DNA from: a bacterium HR28 | GTDB taxonomy: Bacteria > Chloroflexota > Chloroflexia > Thermomicrobiales > Thermomicrobiaceae | Direction of reading: 5' to 3' | DNA: 64,000 nt | Assembly (NCBI GenBank): GCA_002898255.1 | Contig: BEIE01000002.1 | Location: 682,001 to 746,000, forward strand | Shown: in pieces, positions 34,933 through 43,148 of the stretch | Layout of the letters: the number at the start of each line of letters is the position of its first letter | How positions within the stretch are numbered: position 1 is the first letter of the stretch | Position numbers and translations under genes: made by a program | Notes under the pieces: generated by a model | Databases searched by the model: none | What the model saw: only the letters and a program-made list of their open reading frames with translations | What the model was told of the DNA's origin: nothing

Positions 34933-35895
34933 ATGGAGCGCTCAATCGACGTCGTGGAACGAGAGCGCATGGCGAAGATGGCAACGCCAACCACGAGTAA
35001 TGCGCTCCTCGTTCACCTTCGGCGGCGGCTCGGGGATTGGCCACTCTTCGTGCTCTTGGTTGCACCGAACTTGTTGCTTCTCGCCGTCTTCACGTACTGG
35101 CCTCTGGTTTACAACGCCTACCTGAGTCTGATGCAGTGGGACTTGATTAGCCCGAGCAAGCTTTTTGTGGGACTTGAGAACTATCGCTTCTTACTGGAGG
35201 ACAGCGAGTTTCGCGAAGTGTTCCGCAATACGGTCGTCTTTACCGTAGGAACGGTCGGTGGGACGGTCGTACTGGGGCTGTTGTTCGCGCTGCTCCTCGA
35301 CCAGCCGTTGCGGGGGATCGCGCTCGCACGCGGTGTGGTCTTTGCCCCCTATGTTCTGAGTGGTGCCGCGGTCGCGGTCTTCTGGGTCAACATGCTGAAT
35401 CCGCGCTTTGGGGTGGTGGCCCAGGTCGCAAGCTGGTTGGGAACGATCTCACCGGACTGGCTCAACCACCCGCAACTCGCGATGGTGGCGGTGATTCTGG
35501 TCTACGTCTGGAAGAATGTCGGTTTCACAACGATCGTCTACCTTGCAGGGCTGCAACGGATTCCTCAGGAGCTCTATGAGGCGGCAACTGTGGACGGCGC
35601 TGGGATGCTGGAGCGTTTCCGGTATGTCACGTTGCCACAGCTGGGGCCGATCACGCTCTTCCTGCTTGTCGTCTCGACAATTAGCTCGTTCCAGGCTTTT
35701 GACCTGATCAAGGTGTTGACCGACGGTGGGCCAGTCAACGCGACGACGACCTGGCTGTTCTACATCTGGGAGCAAGGGTTTGTCGCGTTCAATGCCGGGC
35801 GGGCAGCCGCGGCGGCAGTGCTGCTGTTCGTGTTCTTGGCAGCGATCAGCTTCTTGCAAGTGCGGTTGGGCGAGCGGAGGGTCTCCTATGACTAG
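34933..35895 (+). CDS. ugpA: glycerol-3-phosphate ABC transporter permease, UgpA type
   Basis: 320 residues with about six helices, starting LFVLLVAPNLLLLAVFTYWPLVYN, the usual MalF/UgpA opening. The EAA loop YEAATVDGAGMLERFRYVTLPQLGP binds the ATPase. GGAGG lies seven bases before the ATG at 34933; a later ATG at 34969 is possible. It overlaps the next permease gene by eight bases. No UgpC ATPase gene is in the window, so a shared ATPase encoded elsewhere must drive this importer. Confidence 0.92.
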   Translation: MERSIDVVERERMAKMATPTTSNALLVHLRRRLGDWPLFVLLVAPNLLLLAVFTYWPLVYNAYLSLMQWDLISPSKLFVGLENYRFLLEDSEFREVFRNTVVFTVGTVGGTVVLGLLFALLLDQPLRGIALARGVVFAPYVLSGAAVAVFWVNMLNPRFGVVAQVASWLGTISPDWLNHPQLAMVAVILVYVWKNVGFTTIVYLAGLQRIPQELYEAATVDGAGMLERFRYVTLPQLGPITLFLLVVSTISSFQAFDLIKVLTDGGPVNATTTWLFYIWEQGFVAFNAGRAAAAAVLLFVFLAAISFLQVRLGERRVSYD

Positions 35896-36730
35896 GCAGA
35901 GACACTGGCGGCGCTTGGCAGGGCGAGTGCTCCTCAGTGCCACAACGGCGCTGGTCGCGATCGTGATGGGCCTGCCGCTCTATTGGGTGGTCACCGGTGC
36001 ACTGAAGACGAACCGTGAGATCTACACCTTCCCACCGGTCTGGATCCCCAGCGAACCGCAGTGGAGCAACTTCGTCGAGGCCTGGCAGGCCGTGCCGTTT
36101 GGTCGGTTCTTCGTCAATAGCGTGGTCACGACTGCCGGTGCTGTAACGCTGGAACTCGTGTTTGCGCTGCTGTCGGCTTATGCGCTGGTTTTCCTACGGG
36201 TGCGGGGGAAGGGGTTGGTGTTCGGCGTGGTTATCGCCGCGTTGCTGGTACCGAGCACGGTCACCCTGCTGCCCAATTACCTGACGGTCGCTCGATTCGG
36301 CTGGATCAACACGTTCCAAGGGTTAATCGTCCCGGTCGCTGCGGTCGCCTTTGGTGTCTTTCTGTTCCGGCAGCACTTCCTCACACTGCCTCGTGATCTT
36401 CTGGATGCGGCGCGGCTAGATGGGTGTGGGCACTTCGGCCTTATTCGGCACGTGGTTGTTCCGCTCTCCCAGCCGGTGATCGTGACGTTCCTGGTCATCT
36501 ATCTCGTCGCACACTGGAACGACTTTCTCTGGCCGCTGGTCGCGACGAACCGTTTGGAATGGCGCACGGTTCCGGTCGGAGTGGCCTACCTGTACCAGGT
36601 CGAGGGGGTGCAGGACTGGGGACCGATCCTGGCAGGAACAGTGATGGCGCTCCTCCCGATGCTGGTCGTCTACGTGGTTGCCCAACGCTGGATTGTGAAA
36701 GGAATCGGAGGTGGCGCACTGAAAGGCTGA
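35888..36730 (+). CDS. ugpE: glycerol-3-phosphate ABC transporter permease, UgpE type
   Basis: 280 residues, six helices. The first helix LLSATTALVAIVMGLPLYWVV runs into TGALKTNREIYTFPPVWIP, standard for the MalG/UgpE group, and the EAA loop is LLDAARLDGCGHFGLIRHVVVPLSQP. The N-terminus is basic (TRQRHWRRLAGR), so the inside face is as expected. I chose the ATG at 35888, which overlaps the ugpA stop, over a longer frame to 35726 that would run inside ugpA. Confidence 0.92.
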   Translation: MTRQRHWRRLAGRVLLSATTALVAIVMGLPLYWVVTGALKTNREIYTFPPVWIPSEPQWSNFVEAWQAVPFGRFFVNSVVTTAGAVTLELVFALLSAYALVFLRVRGKGLVFGVVIAALLVPSTVTLLPNYLTVARFGWINTFQGLIVPVAAVAFGVFLFRQHFLTLPRDLLDAARLDGCGHFGLIRHVVVPLSQPVIVTFLVIYLVAHWNDFLWPLVATNRLEWRTVPVGVAYLYQVEGVQDWGPILAGTVMALLPMLVVYVVAQRWIVKGIGGGALKG

Positions 36731-36772
36731 GCGGTGACGGGGAAGTAGGTCAGGAAACGGAGGAGGGATCCG

Positions 36773-38188
36773 ATGGCTCAACACCTGACACGGCGACGAC
36801 TGCTGCTCGCTCTCGGTGGCCTGTCCGGAGCTGCCTTGCTCGCGGCGTGTGGTCAGGGACAAGCGACACCGACGCCGATGCCGGCCGGAGGAGGTGCTGT
36901 GCCGAGTCCGACATCAGCACGAGCGAGCGACTCAACAGCGAGTCCAACTGCGCCAGCCGTTGTGAAGACGCCCGGTTCTAAAGTGAAAGTGGTCTATTGG
37001 GGCTCTTTCAGTGGGAACTTAGGCGAGGCCGAGCAGGGTATGGTGAAGCGCTTCAACGAGTCGCAGGACGAGGTCGAGGTCGACTACCAGTACCAGGGAA
37101 GCTACGAGGAGACGGCGCAAAAGTTGACGCAGGCACTCGCGGCGGGAACGACACCGGACATCGTGTTGCTGTCGGACGTGTGGTGGTTCAAGTTTTACCT
37201 GAACGACGTCCTCCTGCCCCTGAACGACCTCTTTGCCGCCAACCAGATCGATACCAAGGACTATGTGGATCCCTTGATTGAGGAGGGTACCCGCAAGGGA
37301 GTGATCTACTGGGTACCGTTCGCCCGCTCGACTCCGCTCTTCTACTACAACAAGCAGGCTTGGCAGGAAGCTGGACTTCCTGATCGAGGGCCGAAAACGT
37401 GGGAAGAGTTTGTGGAGTGGGTGCCAAAGCTTGTGAAGCAGGAAGGTGGTAAGACCGTTCGCTACGCCTTTGCACATCCGAGCGCAGCATCGTACATCGC
37501 CTGGCTCTTTCAGCCAGTGGTGTGGCAGTGGGGCGGCCGCTACTCGGATCCGGACTTCACGATCCGCATCCAAGAGGAGCCAGCAGTAGAGGCTGGACGC
37601 TTCTATCTCTCCTCGGTGAAGGACGGTTGGGCGTTCGGTTCAAAGGATGTCGTCGCTGATTTTGTGAACGGGGCGGCGGTAGCCATGATGGCGTCGACTG
37701 CGTCGCTTCGCGGGATCGTAAGTTCGGCGAGCTTCCCGGTCAGGACATCCTTCCTGCCGGAAGGACCCAAGGGATTTGGCTGCTGCACGGGTGGTTCGGG
37801 CCTCGCGATCTTGAAGAACAAGCCTAAGGAGATCCAGGAGGCGGCATTCAAGTACCTGGCGTTTGCGACTTCACCGGAACAGACGCGATGGTGGTCGCAG
37901 AACACCGGGTACATGCCGGTGCGGAAGTCGGCGATTGCTAGCCAGGAGATGCAGCAGTTCTACCAACAGAATCCGAACTTCAAGACGGCGGTGGATCAGC
38001 TGCCGAAGACGCAGCCGCAAGACGCAGCCCGCGTCTGGATCCCGAATGGCGACCAGATTATTGGCAAGGGATTAGAGCGAGTAACGGTCCAGTTGGAGGA
38101 TCCGGCAACAGTCTTCGCTGACGTAGCAGCAACGCTCGAGCGCGAGGCGAAGCCGGTCGTGGAGCAGCTGAAGCGGCGCGAAGGCTAA
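36773..38188 (+). CDS. ugpB: glycerol-3-phosphate ABC transporter substrate-binding lipoprotein, UgpB type
   Basis: 471 residues. A twin-arginine-like head (TRRRLLLALGG) runs into a lipobox LLAAC with Cys at 26. The mature part has KVVYWGSFSGNLGEAEQGMVKRF, the ligand-site FARSTPLFYYNKQAWQEAGLP, GGSGLAILKN, and the stretch FATSPEQTRWW followed by NTGYMPVRKSA, very close to the UgpB pattern. It should bind glycerol-3-phosphate or glycerophosphodiesters. GGAGGAGGG precedes the ATG. An intrinsic terminator follows at 38227. Confidence 0.92.
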   Translation: MAQHLTRRRLLLALGGLSGAALLAACGQGQATPTPMPAGGGAVPSPTSARASDSTASPTAPAVVKTPGSKVKVVYWGSFSGNLGEAEQGMVKRFNESQDEVEVDYQYQGSYEETAQKLTQALAAGTTPDIVLLSDVWWFKFYLNDVLLPLNDLFAANQIDTKDYVDPLIEEGTRKGVIYWVPFARSTPLFYYNKQAWQEAGLPDRGPKTWEEFVEWVPKLVKQEGGKTVRYAFAHPSAASYIAWLFQPVVWQWGGRYSDPDFTIRIQEEPAVEAGRFYLSSVKDGWAFGSKDVVADFVNGAAVAMMASTASLRGIVSSASFPVRTSFLPEGPKGFGCCTGGSGLAILKNKPKEIQEAAFKYLAFATSPEQTRWWSQNTGYMPVRKSAIASQEMQQFYQQNPNFKTAVDQLPKTQPQDAARVWIPNGDQIIGKGLERVTVQLEDPATVFADVAATLEREAKPVVEQLKRREG

Positions 38189-38226
38189 TCGTTCTCTTGG
38201 TTTGCCGGAGATCGCCCCATCCGGAA

Positions 38227-38266
38227 CCCCGGTTCCCGCTGCCAGCGGGGATCGGGGCTTTCTCTT
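38227..38266 (+). terminator. intrinsic terminator of the Ugp operon
   Basis: CCCCG.TTCCCGCT pairs with AGCGGGGA.CGGGG to give a long GC-rich stem with a short loop, followed by CTTTCTCTTT. It lies 39 bases after the ugpB stop. Confidence 0.75.
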
Positions 38267-39072
38267 TGCTGAGGCGGTTGGGCAGCGAATGCAACCAGTG
38301 ATGACCGAGGTAAGCAACGTGATGCCGACCACCCCGCTGGTCATGCGTGTTACGGGCGGACTAAAGAGGAAGCGCGATACTCGAGGACGACCACGGCGCA
38401 CACGAACCGCGGAACCAAGCTGAAGAGCATAAGGAGAGCGTGTGCCCGGGATGACAACGGGCGCAGGCTTAGGAACCCGCATGCACCGCTGCGCTCTACG
38501 AGGGGTCGCAGAGCACAGCGGTCAAGGAGTCCGGCCCCGGATCAGCCGAGGTGACCCGTTGCGACGTTGTGACCGTGGGCTGGGTGCGATCTTGGGCAGC
38601 CCACGGTGTGTCTTCTCAGCGCCTGTTGACGCTATCCGGAATGCCCAGATGGAGTGGCACGTGCCTTCCGTTGACTGCGAGTGAGTCCTGGGCTCCATCC
38701 CTTAAGGAGAAATCGATGTACTCGTGCTCTCAGTGTCGTCTGTGGTGGTTGATGAGCCGAGTGGCTTCTTGGTGGGGAAATCTGGCTTGACGTAGTCAAA
38801 TGTCGGTTCCGCAGTGGATGGCTTCTACTGTACGGCCCTTCTTAGCCCGCTCTTCTGCACCCGGCGTCTTTGTGTGAATGTGCGCCTCGTCGTGCCTGGC
38901 AGTGGCCAATGGTGGGATTCCACAGGTGGGGACCGCTGGTTTCAGCCCTGTGCAGGAGGTTGGGGGCAAGCCTTGTGCTGCCCTCCACGACTACCTGCGG
39001 GTCGCCGCGGAGCGAGAGGCGTGTCCGGGCTGGAGAAGGTATGAACCACCAAGGTGTCGTGGTGCGCGGCAC
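38267..39072. other. 0.8-kb spacer without a supported gene
   Basis: Short open frames occur on both strands (for example 38442-38684 and 38870-39307 plus), but none has a plausible ribosome-binding site together with protein-like composition. I see no promoter or RNA fold I would defend. It could hold a decayed gene or a non-coding RNA. Confidence 0.45.
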
Positions 39073-39588
39073 TCATCCCCAGAGGACGTCCACGACGCGG
39101 CCGCGTGCGTCGCAGCGGGCGATGCCAAGTTTGACCGGCTCGATGCCTTGGGGGTCGCGGACCTGGTCGGTCACAAGGTATGGGAGGACAAGCCGAGCGT
39201 TATCGGCTAGGGGGAGTGTCTCGAGGGTTGAGGTGTTGACCCAGTGGAATACCCCCTCTGGCCCGGGTGGCAAGGGGATCGGCTCAGGGAGTTCACCAGT
39301 GAAGTAGAGGAGCACCGTCAGCTCAGCACTTGTAGGGCGGTGCTGCAGGAGCACGCGGCGCAAGACGATTGTGGGGAGGCTGTCGAGGGGGACTCCCGTT
39401 TCCTCCGCGAGCTCGCGACGGGCGGCTTCGGCGAGTCGGTTCAACTCATGGGGCTCGACGCGGCCGCCGATGCCCGTCCAGAAGCCGGGGAGCCGTGCCC
39501 GGTCGGAACTCCGTTCAAGCAGGAGACAGCGATCCCCGGCGAAGAGAAGGGTGACGGTGAAAACGGCAAGGACGTCGGGCGTGGGCAT
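39073..39588 (-). CDS. Nudix hydrolase
   Basis: 171 residues. The Nudix segment runs GGRVEPHELNRLAEAARREL then AEETGV. Its REL.EE.G half is canonical and binds metal, but the helix has about two extra residues between the Gly and the REL part. The flanking TVTLLFAGDRCLLLER and LPGFWTGI strands fit the fold. Such enzymes hydrolyse a nucleoside diphosphate linked to another group; the substrate is unknown. I chose the ATG at 39588 over a TTG-started frame to 39636. It lies four bases after the small unknown gene. Confidence 0.9.
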   Translation of the reverse strand: MPTPDVLAVFTVTLLFAGDRCLLLERSSDRARLPGFWTGIGGRVEPHELNRLAEAARRELAEETGVPLDSLPTIVLRRVLLQHRPTSAELTVLLYFTGELPEPIPLPPGPEGVFHWVNTSTLETLPLADNARLVLPYLVTDQVRDPQGIEPVKLGIARCDARGRVVDVLWG

Positions 39589-39592
39589 TGCC

Positions 39593-39988
39593 TCAGCAGC
39601 TCGGGCCGGGTGGTAGGGTTGTCTCTGGATCGGCAAAGGGATCCCACTGGAGGGCTTCGTCGACCGAATCGAACCAGGTGATCGCTGCGCCGTTGACGAC
39701 GGCGATCACCGTGTCTTGCTGGAAGAAATAGCGGAGATAGCCGGGCTCGATCGCCCGGACGCCGGGTGCTGAGCGAAGCAGTTCGATCAACTCCGGTTCA
39801 TCGGGAGTAGCGACGAGCGTCTGATCGTACGCTGTGTCGGCATAGCGGTTCGTCGCCAGGTAGGCAAGGCCAGGAATCGGCGGGAGCGGTTCCTCATGCT
39901 CGACGATCCAATAGAGTGGTGGCTCGGTCAACCAGCCCAGATCCTCGCGTTCAGGAGTGCCGTCCAAGGTTTCGATCTCCCCAACCAT
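39593..39988 (-). CDS. conserved-looking small protein of unknown function, Nudix partner
   Basis: 131 residues, soluble, acidic, rich in aromatic residues (PPLYWIVEHEEPLPPIPG, PGYLRYFFQQDTVIAVVNGA, ITWFDSVDEALQWDPFADPE). I chose the ATG at 39988, where acidic protein-like sequence begins (GGTGGA upstream); the frame extends to 40336, but that part is Arg/Ser-rich. The four-base gap to the Nudix gene implies one operon. No family is recognised. Confidence 0.65.
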   Translation of the reverse strand: MVGEIETLDGTPEREDLGWLTEPPLYWIVEHEEPLPPIPGLAYLATNRYADTAYDQTLVATPDEPELIELLRSAPGVRAIEPGYLRYFFQQDTVIAVVNGAAITWFDSVDEALQWDPFADPETTLPPGPSC

Positions 39989-40953
39989 TCCACCGTCCTG
40001 CCGCTCACGACACGCCTCGGCACGACACAACGGCAGCATACCACCCAGTTCACTGGCAGGAAAGTGGGAATTTCGTACTTCTAGCGTAGGAGCATAGTGC
40101 CGCTGGCCCACGACAGGGAAGACAACCTTCCTTGGTTTCCCAAGCAAGCCGAGCAACCGGTCTCTATGATTTGGGACTCCGGAACCGTCGTTTCTCCTAG
40201 CGTCTCGCTGCTCCAATCGGCTGTGGCCTCCTGCCATGCTCCGAGCCAGGCTCTGCAAACTGTGCGCTTGGTGTTCTGGAGAGCTCGGTCGCCGAGTGGA
40301 GCAGTTGGTGCGCGTCGTCCTTTCCGGCGATTTCATGCGGTGCGACGAAGGGAGGGCTGTTCAGCCACAATCGACTGGTCGAGGTCTCTCCAGCGGGACA
40401 CAGCCTGTTCCTCGCCTCCAGGGGGCATGCATCGTGCCTCAACGGATCGCACGCCCGACAATTGGAAGAGATCACGCGTGTCCAGCTTCGCATTTCACTC
40501 CGTGTGGTGGGCAGCGACGAGTGGGCGTTGCCGGGACGATGGAGTTCCCGGTCAAGGCCACGGTGAGCACTGCCGAAATACCGCGCATGGAAGCTGGGAA
40601 TCCGCCGGGGCCTCTTTGCACGTGTCGGGGCGCCCAGACAAGTCAATACCGTGCCGAGCAAAGACACGTGCAATCCGAGCTGGCTGGACAGGACTCACGA
40701 CGATCGTAGCAAGAGCAAGGACATACACAGCCATTCTTGCCATGACGCAGTGCTCTCCTGCAGCAGGATGGGGAGAGAAAATCCACGAGAGATCCTGATG
40801 CGGGAGAGATGCAGCGTTGGCCGTCTAGACTCGTGCCTCGGGCAGCCGTGCGCCTTGCGTTGGGAGACACGACTCGAGGCGCAGGTGCCTGGCTGAGAGA
40901 CACCGCCTTCACAAACGCGGGAGCCGGACGGGTTGTCTACGATAGAGTGGTGA
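39989..40953. other. 1-kb spacer, one possible short secreted-peptide frame
   Basis: The longest frame here (40097-40798 plus, 233 codons) reads as Arg/Ser/Cys/Trp-rich noise. The only stretch with protein-like features is a minus-strand frame at 40552-40743, listed separately. No tRNA, terminator or repeat is evident. Confidence 0.45.
40552..40743 (-). CDS. possible short exported peptide
   Basis: A 63-codon frame reads MARMAVYVLALATIVVSPVQPA, resembling a signal peptide, then a 40-residue tail with three Cys (DTCKEAP, LPCAVF, RQCSPWP). AGGAG lies eleven bases before the ATG, a long gap. It could equally be a chance hydrophobic frame. Confidence 0.25.
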   Translation of the reverse strand: MARMAVYVLALATIVVSPVQPARIARVFARHGIDLSGRPDTCKEAPADSQLPCAVFRQCSPWP

Positions 40954-41343
40954 TCACACTTCGGGCTCGGGCGAGCTGCTCTCTTCCTCCCGTCGCAAGG
41001 CGTCGAGTGCCAGTTTGGCGAGTCCACCAGCGACATGGACGTTGTGCTCGCTTGGCTCCTCGCCGCGCAAGCGCTCCAGTACTGCCGCCTCTGGCGCTCG
41101 CAAGAGGTGGCGCAGGGCAGCGGTAGAGACGCCGAGGAAACGGGCGATCTCCTCGGCTGACCAGTGATGTTCCTCAGCCAGGACAACGGCGTAGGCCGCC
41201 TCCATCAGGCTTGGCAGCCAGGTGAGACGGCGGAGTTCCACGAGTTGGCGCGGCCCCCCGACCAGCTCGATCGCCTTGAGAAAGACGCGGAGTGCGCGCT
41301 GGTCGATATCGGGTGGCTGCGGTGTGACCTCAATCGGTGTCAT
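40954..41343 (-). CDS. small helix-turn-helix protein paired with a KaiC-like ATPase
   Basis: 129 residues, mainly helical. A probable HTH lies at 61-82 (WSAEEIARFLGVSTAALRHL); the N-terminal helix bundle (RALRVFLKAIELVGGPRQLVELRRL) may mediate contact with its partner. The C-terminus is Glu/Ser-rich. Its ATG overlaps the stop of the ATPase gene as ATGA, so the two are translated together. HTH proteins beside RecA/KaiC-like ATPases suggest ATP-gated transcription control, but no experimental role is known to me. Confidence 0.75.
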   Translation of the reverse strand: MTPIEVTPQPPDIDQRALRVFLKAIELVGGPRQLVELRRLTWLPSLMEAAYAVVLAEEHHWSAEEIARFLGVSTAALRHLLRAPEAAVLERLRGEEPSEHNVHVAGGLAKLALDALRREEESSSPEPEV

Positions 41344-42233
41344 TCTTCGCCCTCCTCTTCACTTGCGTGACCGCTGCGTACCAACTCGGTCAGCCGCGGG
41401 CCGATGCGAACTAATCCCTCAGGGGTGATCTCGAGCAGATGCGTTGCAGTGTCGTGTCCGCTCAGGCGGCAACCGTCAATGCGGAAGAGCCGGACCGTCT
41501 CGCCGATTGGAGTGCGATAGAGACGAGCCTGTTGAGGGGAGAGGATCGTCTGCTTGGCGAGGACGAGCGAGCCGTCGAGGATATGACCGACGGCGAAGCC
41601 GCCAGCGGCTTCCGCGGTGAGGAGCTCGTGCCCGCTTCGCTTCTGGGAGACGGCCAGGGCGGTCTGATGCCATTTCTTTAAGAAAAGGTACAGTGGCCGG
41701 ACGATCTCGCGCGCCTGCATTTCGCGCGCCTCGTAGAAACCGGTCAAAGAGTCAATGACGACGGCCTTGGCGCGATACGTGCGGATAGCGTAGGCAAGCG
41801 TGCTCAGGAGTGTGCCGAGATCGTGTGCCAGGCTGGTGTGTGTCGCGGCGTCGATCAAGACGACGGAGCGATCGATCGTCTCGACCGGGACACCCATAGC
41901 CCGGGCGCGGAGTTGCAAGCTGAGCGCTACAAAAGGCCCAGGTGCCTCAGTCGTAATGAAGAGGCAGCATTCCCCGTGTCGGGCGCGCTCCACCGCGAAC
42001 TGCTCGACCATGAGACTCTTGCCAGTGTCGGAGACACCAGTCACCTGGAGCACGGCGTAGCGCGGGATCCCGCCGAGCGTACGGCGAATCGGCTTGCCGT
42101 CCCGCCATTCGGTGACAAAGAAGAGTTCGTCGAGTCCGGGGACGCCGGTTGGAACACCTTCCAGCGTCGGTACCTTCTCGGCAAGTTCGGCGAGCGGGGT
42201 CACTGCCTCAACAAGTGGTTCATGCTCGCGCAT
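41340..42233 (-). CDS. KaiC/RadA-like single-domain ATPase
   Basis: 297 residues. It starts with the KaiC-like VPTGVPGLDELFF, Walker A GVSDTGKS (66-73), a catalytic acid in LFITTEAPGPF, and Walker B AKAVVIDSLTGFYE. Only one RecA-like domain is present, unlike clock KaiC with two. The C-terminal segment (RLYRTPIGETVRLFRIDGCRLSGHDTATHLLEI) matches KaiC-type end strands. I chose the ATG at 42233 with GAGGAGCGAGGGAGC upstream. It forms a two-gene unit with the HTH gene. Confidence 0.88.
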   Translation of the reverse strand: MREHEPLVEAVTPLAELAEKVPTLEGVPTGVPGLDELFFVTEWRDGKPIRRTLGGIPRYAVLQVTGVSDTGKSLMVEQFAVERARHGECCLFITTEAPGPFVALSLQLRARAMGVPVETIDRSVVLIDAATHTSLAHDLGTLLSTLAYAIRTYRAKAVVIDSLTGFYEAREMQAREIVRPLYLFLKKWHQTALAVSQKRSGHELLTAEAAGGFAVGHILDGSLVLAKQTILSPQQARLYRTPIGETVRLFRIDGCRLSGHDTATHLLEITPEGLVRIGPRLTELVRSGHASEEEGEE

Positions 42234-43070
42234 CGGTTTGCTCCCTCGCTCCTCGATGATCCCGCGCAGTCGTCGAGTGCTGCAAGAACGATACCTGAGC
42301 GCTGACTGGTGTGCGGTGATGTCATGGAGCGACATCGGGGCGATGTCAGCGAGGGAGTGCGATGCTTTCCGCTGCTCCAATGGATTCTCCGGGAGATACA
42401 GGACGAAGAGACGCGCTGAAGATCGGAAGGCAAGAGGACTCGTCATTGGGAACGCGCTTCCGGCATGTTGCCGCCCATCCTTCGCCAGGTCTGTCGGTAC
42501 ACGCTGCGGAAGCTGCGTTTCTTCCGGGGGTGCGGCCCCGGTGCCGCAGTCGGGAGGGAGCTCCTGGCGGCCTGTGCGCAGTGCGACTCACCGCGGGCGT
42601 TCGTTGGGGCTTGCTCTGCCATGACGGGTCCTGCTGATATGGTGTGTCCCGGATGATTCGCCTACCAATGAGACAAAACAGTGCAGAGTGCCACGGCCAT
42701 TCGATCATGACCGGTGAGCCCAGAGTTACGCGGTCCATCGCTATTGGAGTGGGGCTGTCCCAATAGGGCGCTGGTCCAAGGAAAGTCAGAGGAGCACCTC
42801 GAGAACTGTTGGAAGGTACTGGAGAACCAGGGCTCCGGGGTAAGGTGGCGAGCTGCTTGATCGGTTGTGCGCTCTCCATGGTCATCGAGTATGTCGCTGC
42901 TGCTCCTGAAGCACTCCTGTGTCGTGGCCGTCCTGTAGCCGGCTGCAGAGCTCGAGCCTAGCTTATGGAGAGGCTGCCGCGCGCCTGAACGAGATACCGG
43001 CGCGCCAGCAGTGCGAGCGGTGGACTCCGGTGACTGATGCCAGCCCAGAGCACGCCGCTGGTCACTCGTC
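42234..43070. other. 0.84-kb divergent spacer, KaiC-like / thyX
   Basis: Contains several open frames in conflict, none convincing. One at 42465-42656 (63 codons, six Cys) has moderately coding-like third positions but only a GGAA as ribosome-binding site. The far end carries the thyX control sites listed separately. Confidence 0.4.
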
Positions 43071-43086
43071 CAGTGTACGTACACTG
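43071..43086. promoter_or_regulatory. 16-bp perfect palindrome upstream of thyX
   Basis: CAGTGTACGTACACTG is a perfect palindrome directly upstream of the -10 element at 43087-43095. ACGTACACT, half of it plus the centre, recurs at 43109-43117, 32 bases on, about three helical turns. This looks like a two-site operator. It does not match the NrdR consensus. Confidence 0.5.
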
Positions 43087-43095
43087 TGCTACACT
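43087..43095 (+). promoter_or_regulatory. extended -10 promoter of thyX
   Basis: TGCTACACT with a start expected near 43102 and the ATG at 43149. The second half-site at 43109-43117 would then lie in the transcript leader. No -35 is seen; the palindrome occupies that area. Confidence 0.5.
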
Positions 43096-43148
43096 GGTCG
43101 TCAGCTGGACGTACACTCGGAGCGGGTCGAGCGCGAGAGGGGGCGGCG

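Noticed and set aside
40097..40798. 233-codon open frame on the plus strand
   Set aside because: Trp/Ser/Arg/Cys-rich, no domain, no ribosome-binding site; long frames arise easily in G+C-rich DNA.
42465..42656. 63-codon Cys-containing frame
   Set aside because: Third positions are moderately coding-like, but there is only a GGAA ribosome-binding site and no promoter; kept as a note in the spacer entry.
42662..43084. 140-codon minus-strand frame upstream of thyX
   Set aside because: Composition is noise-like and it runs across the thyX palindrome region.
43071..43086. NrdR box at thyX
   Set aside because: NrdR sites begin ACAC and end GTGT; this palindrome begins CAGTGT and ends ACACTG.
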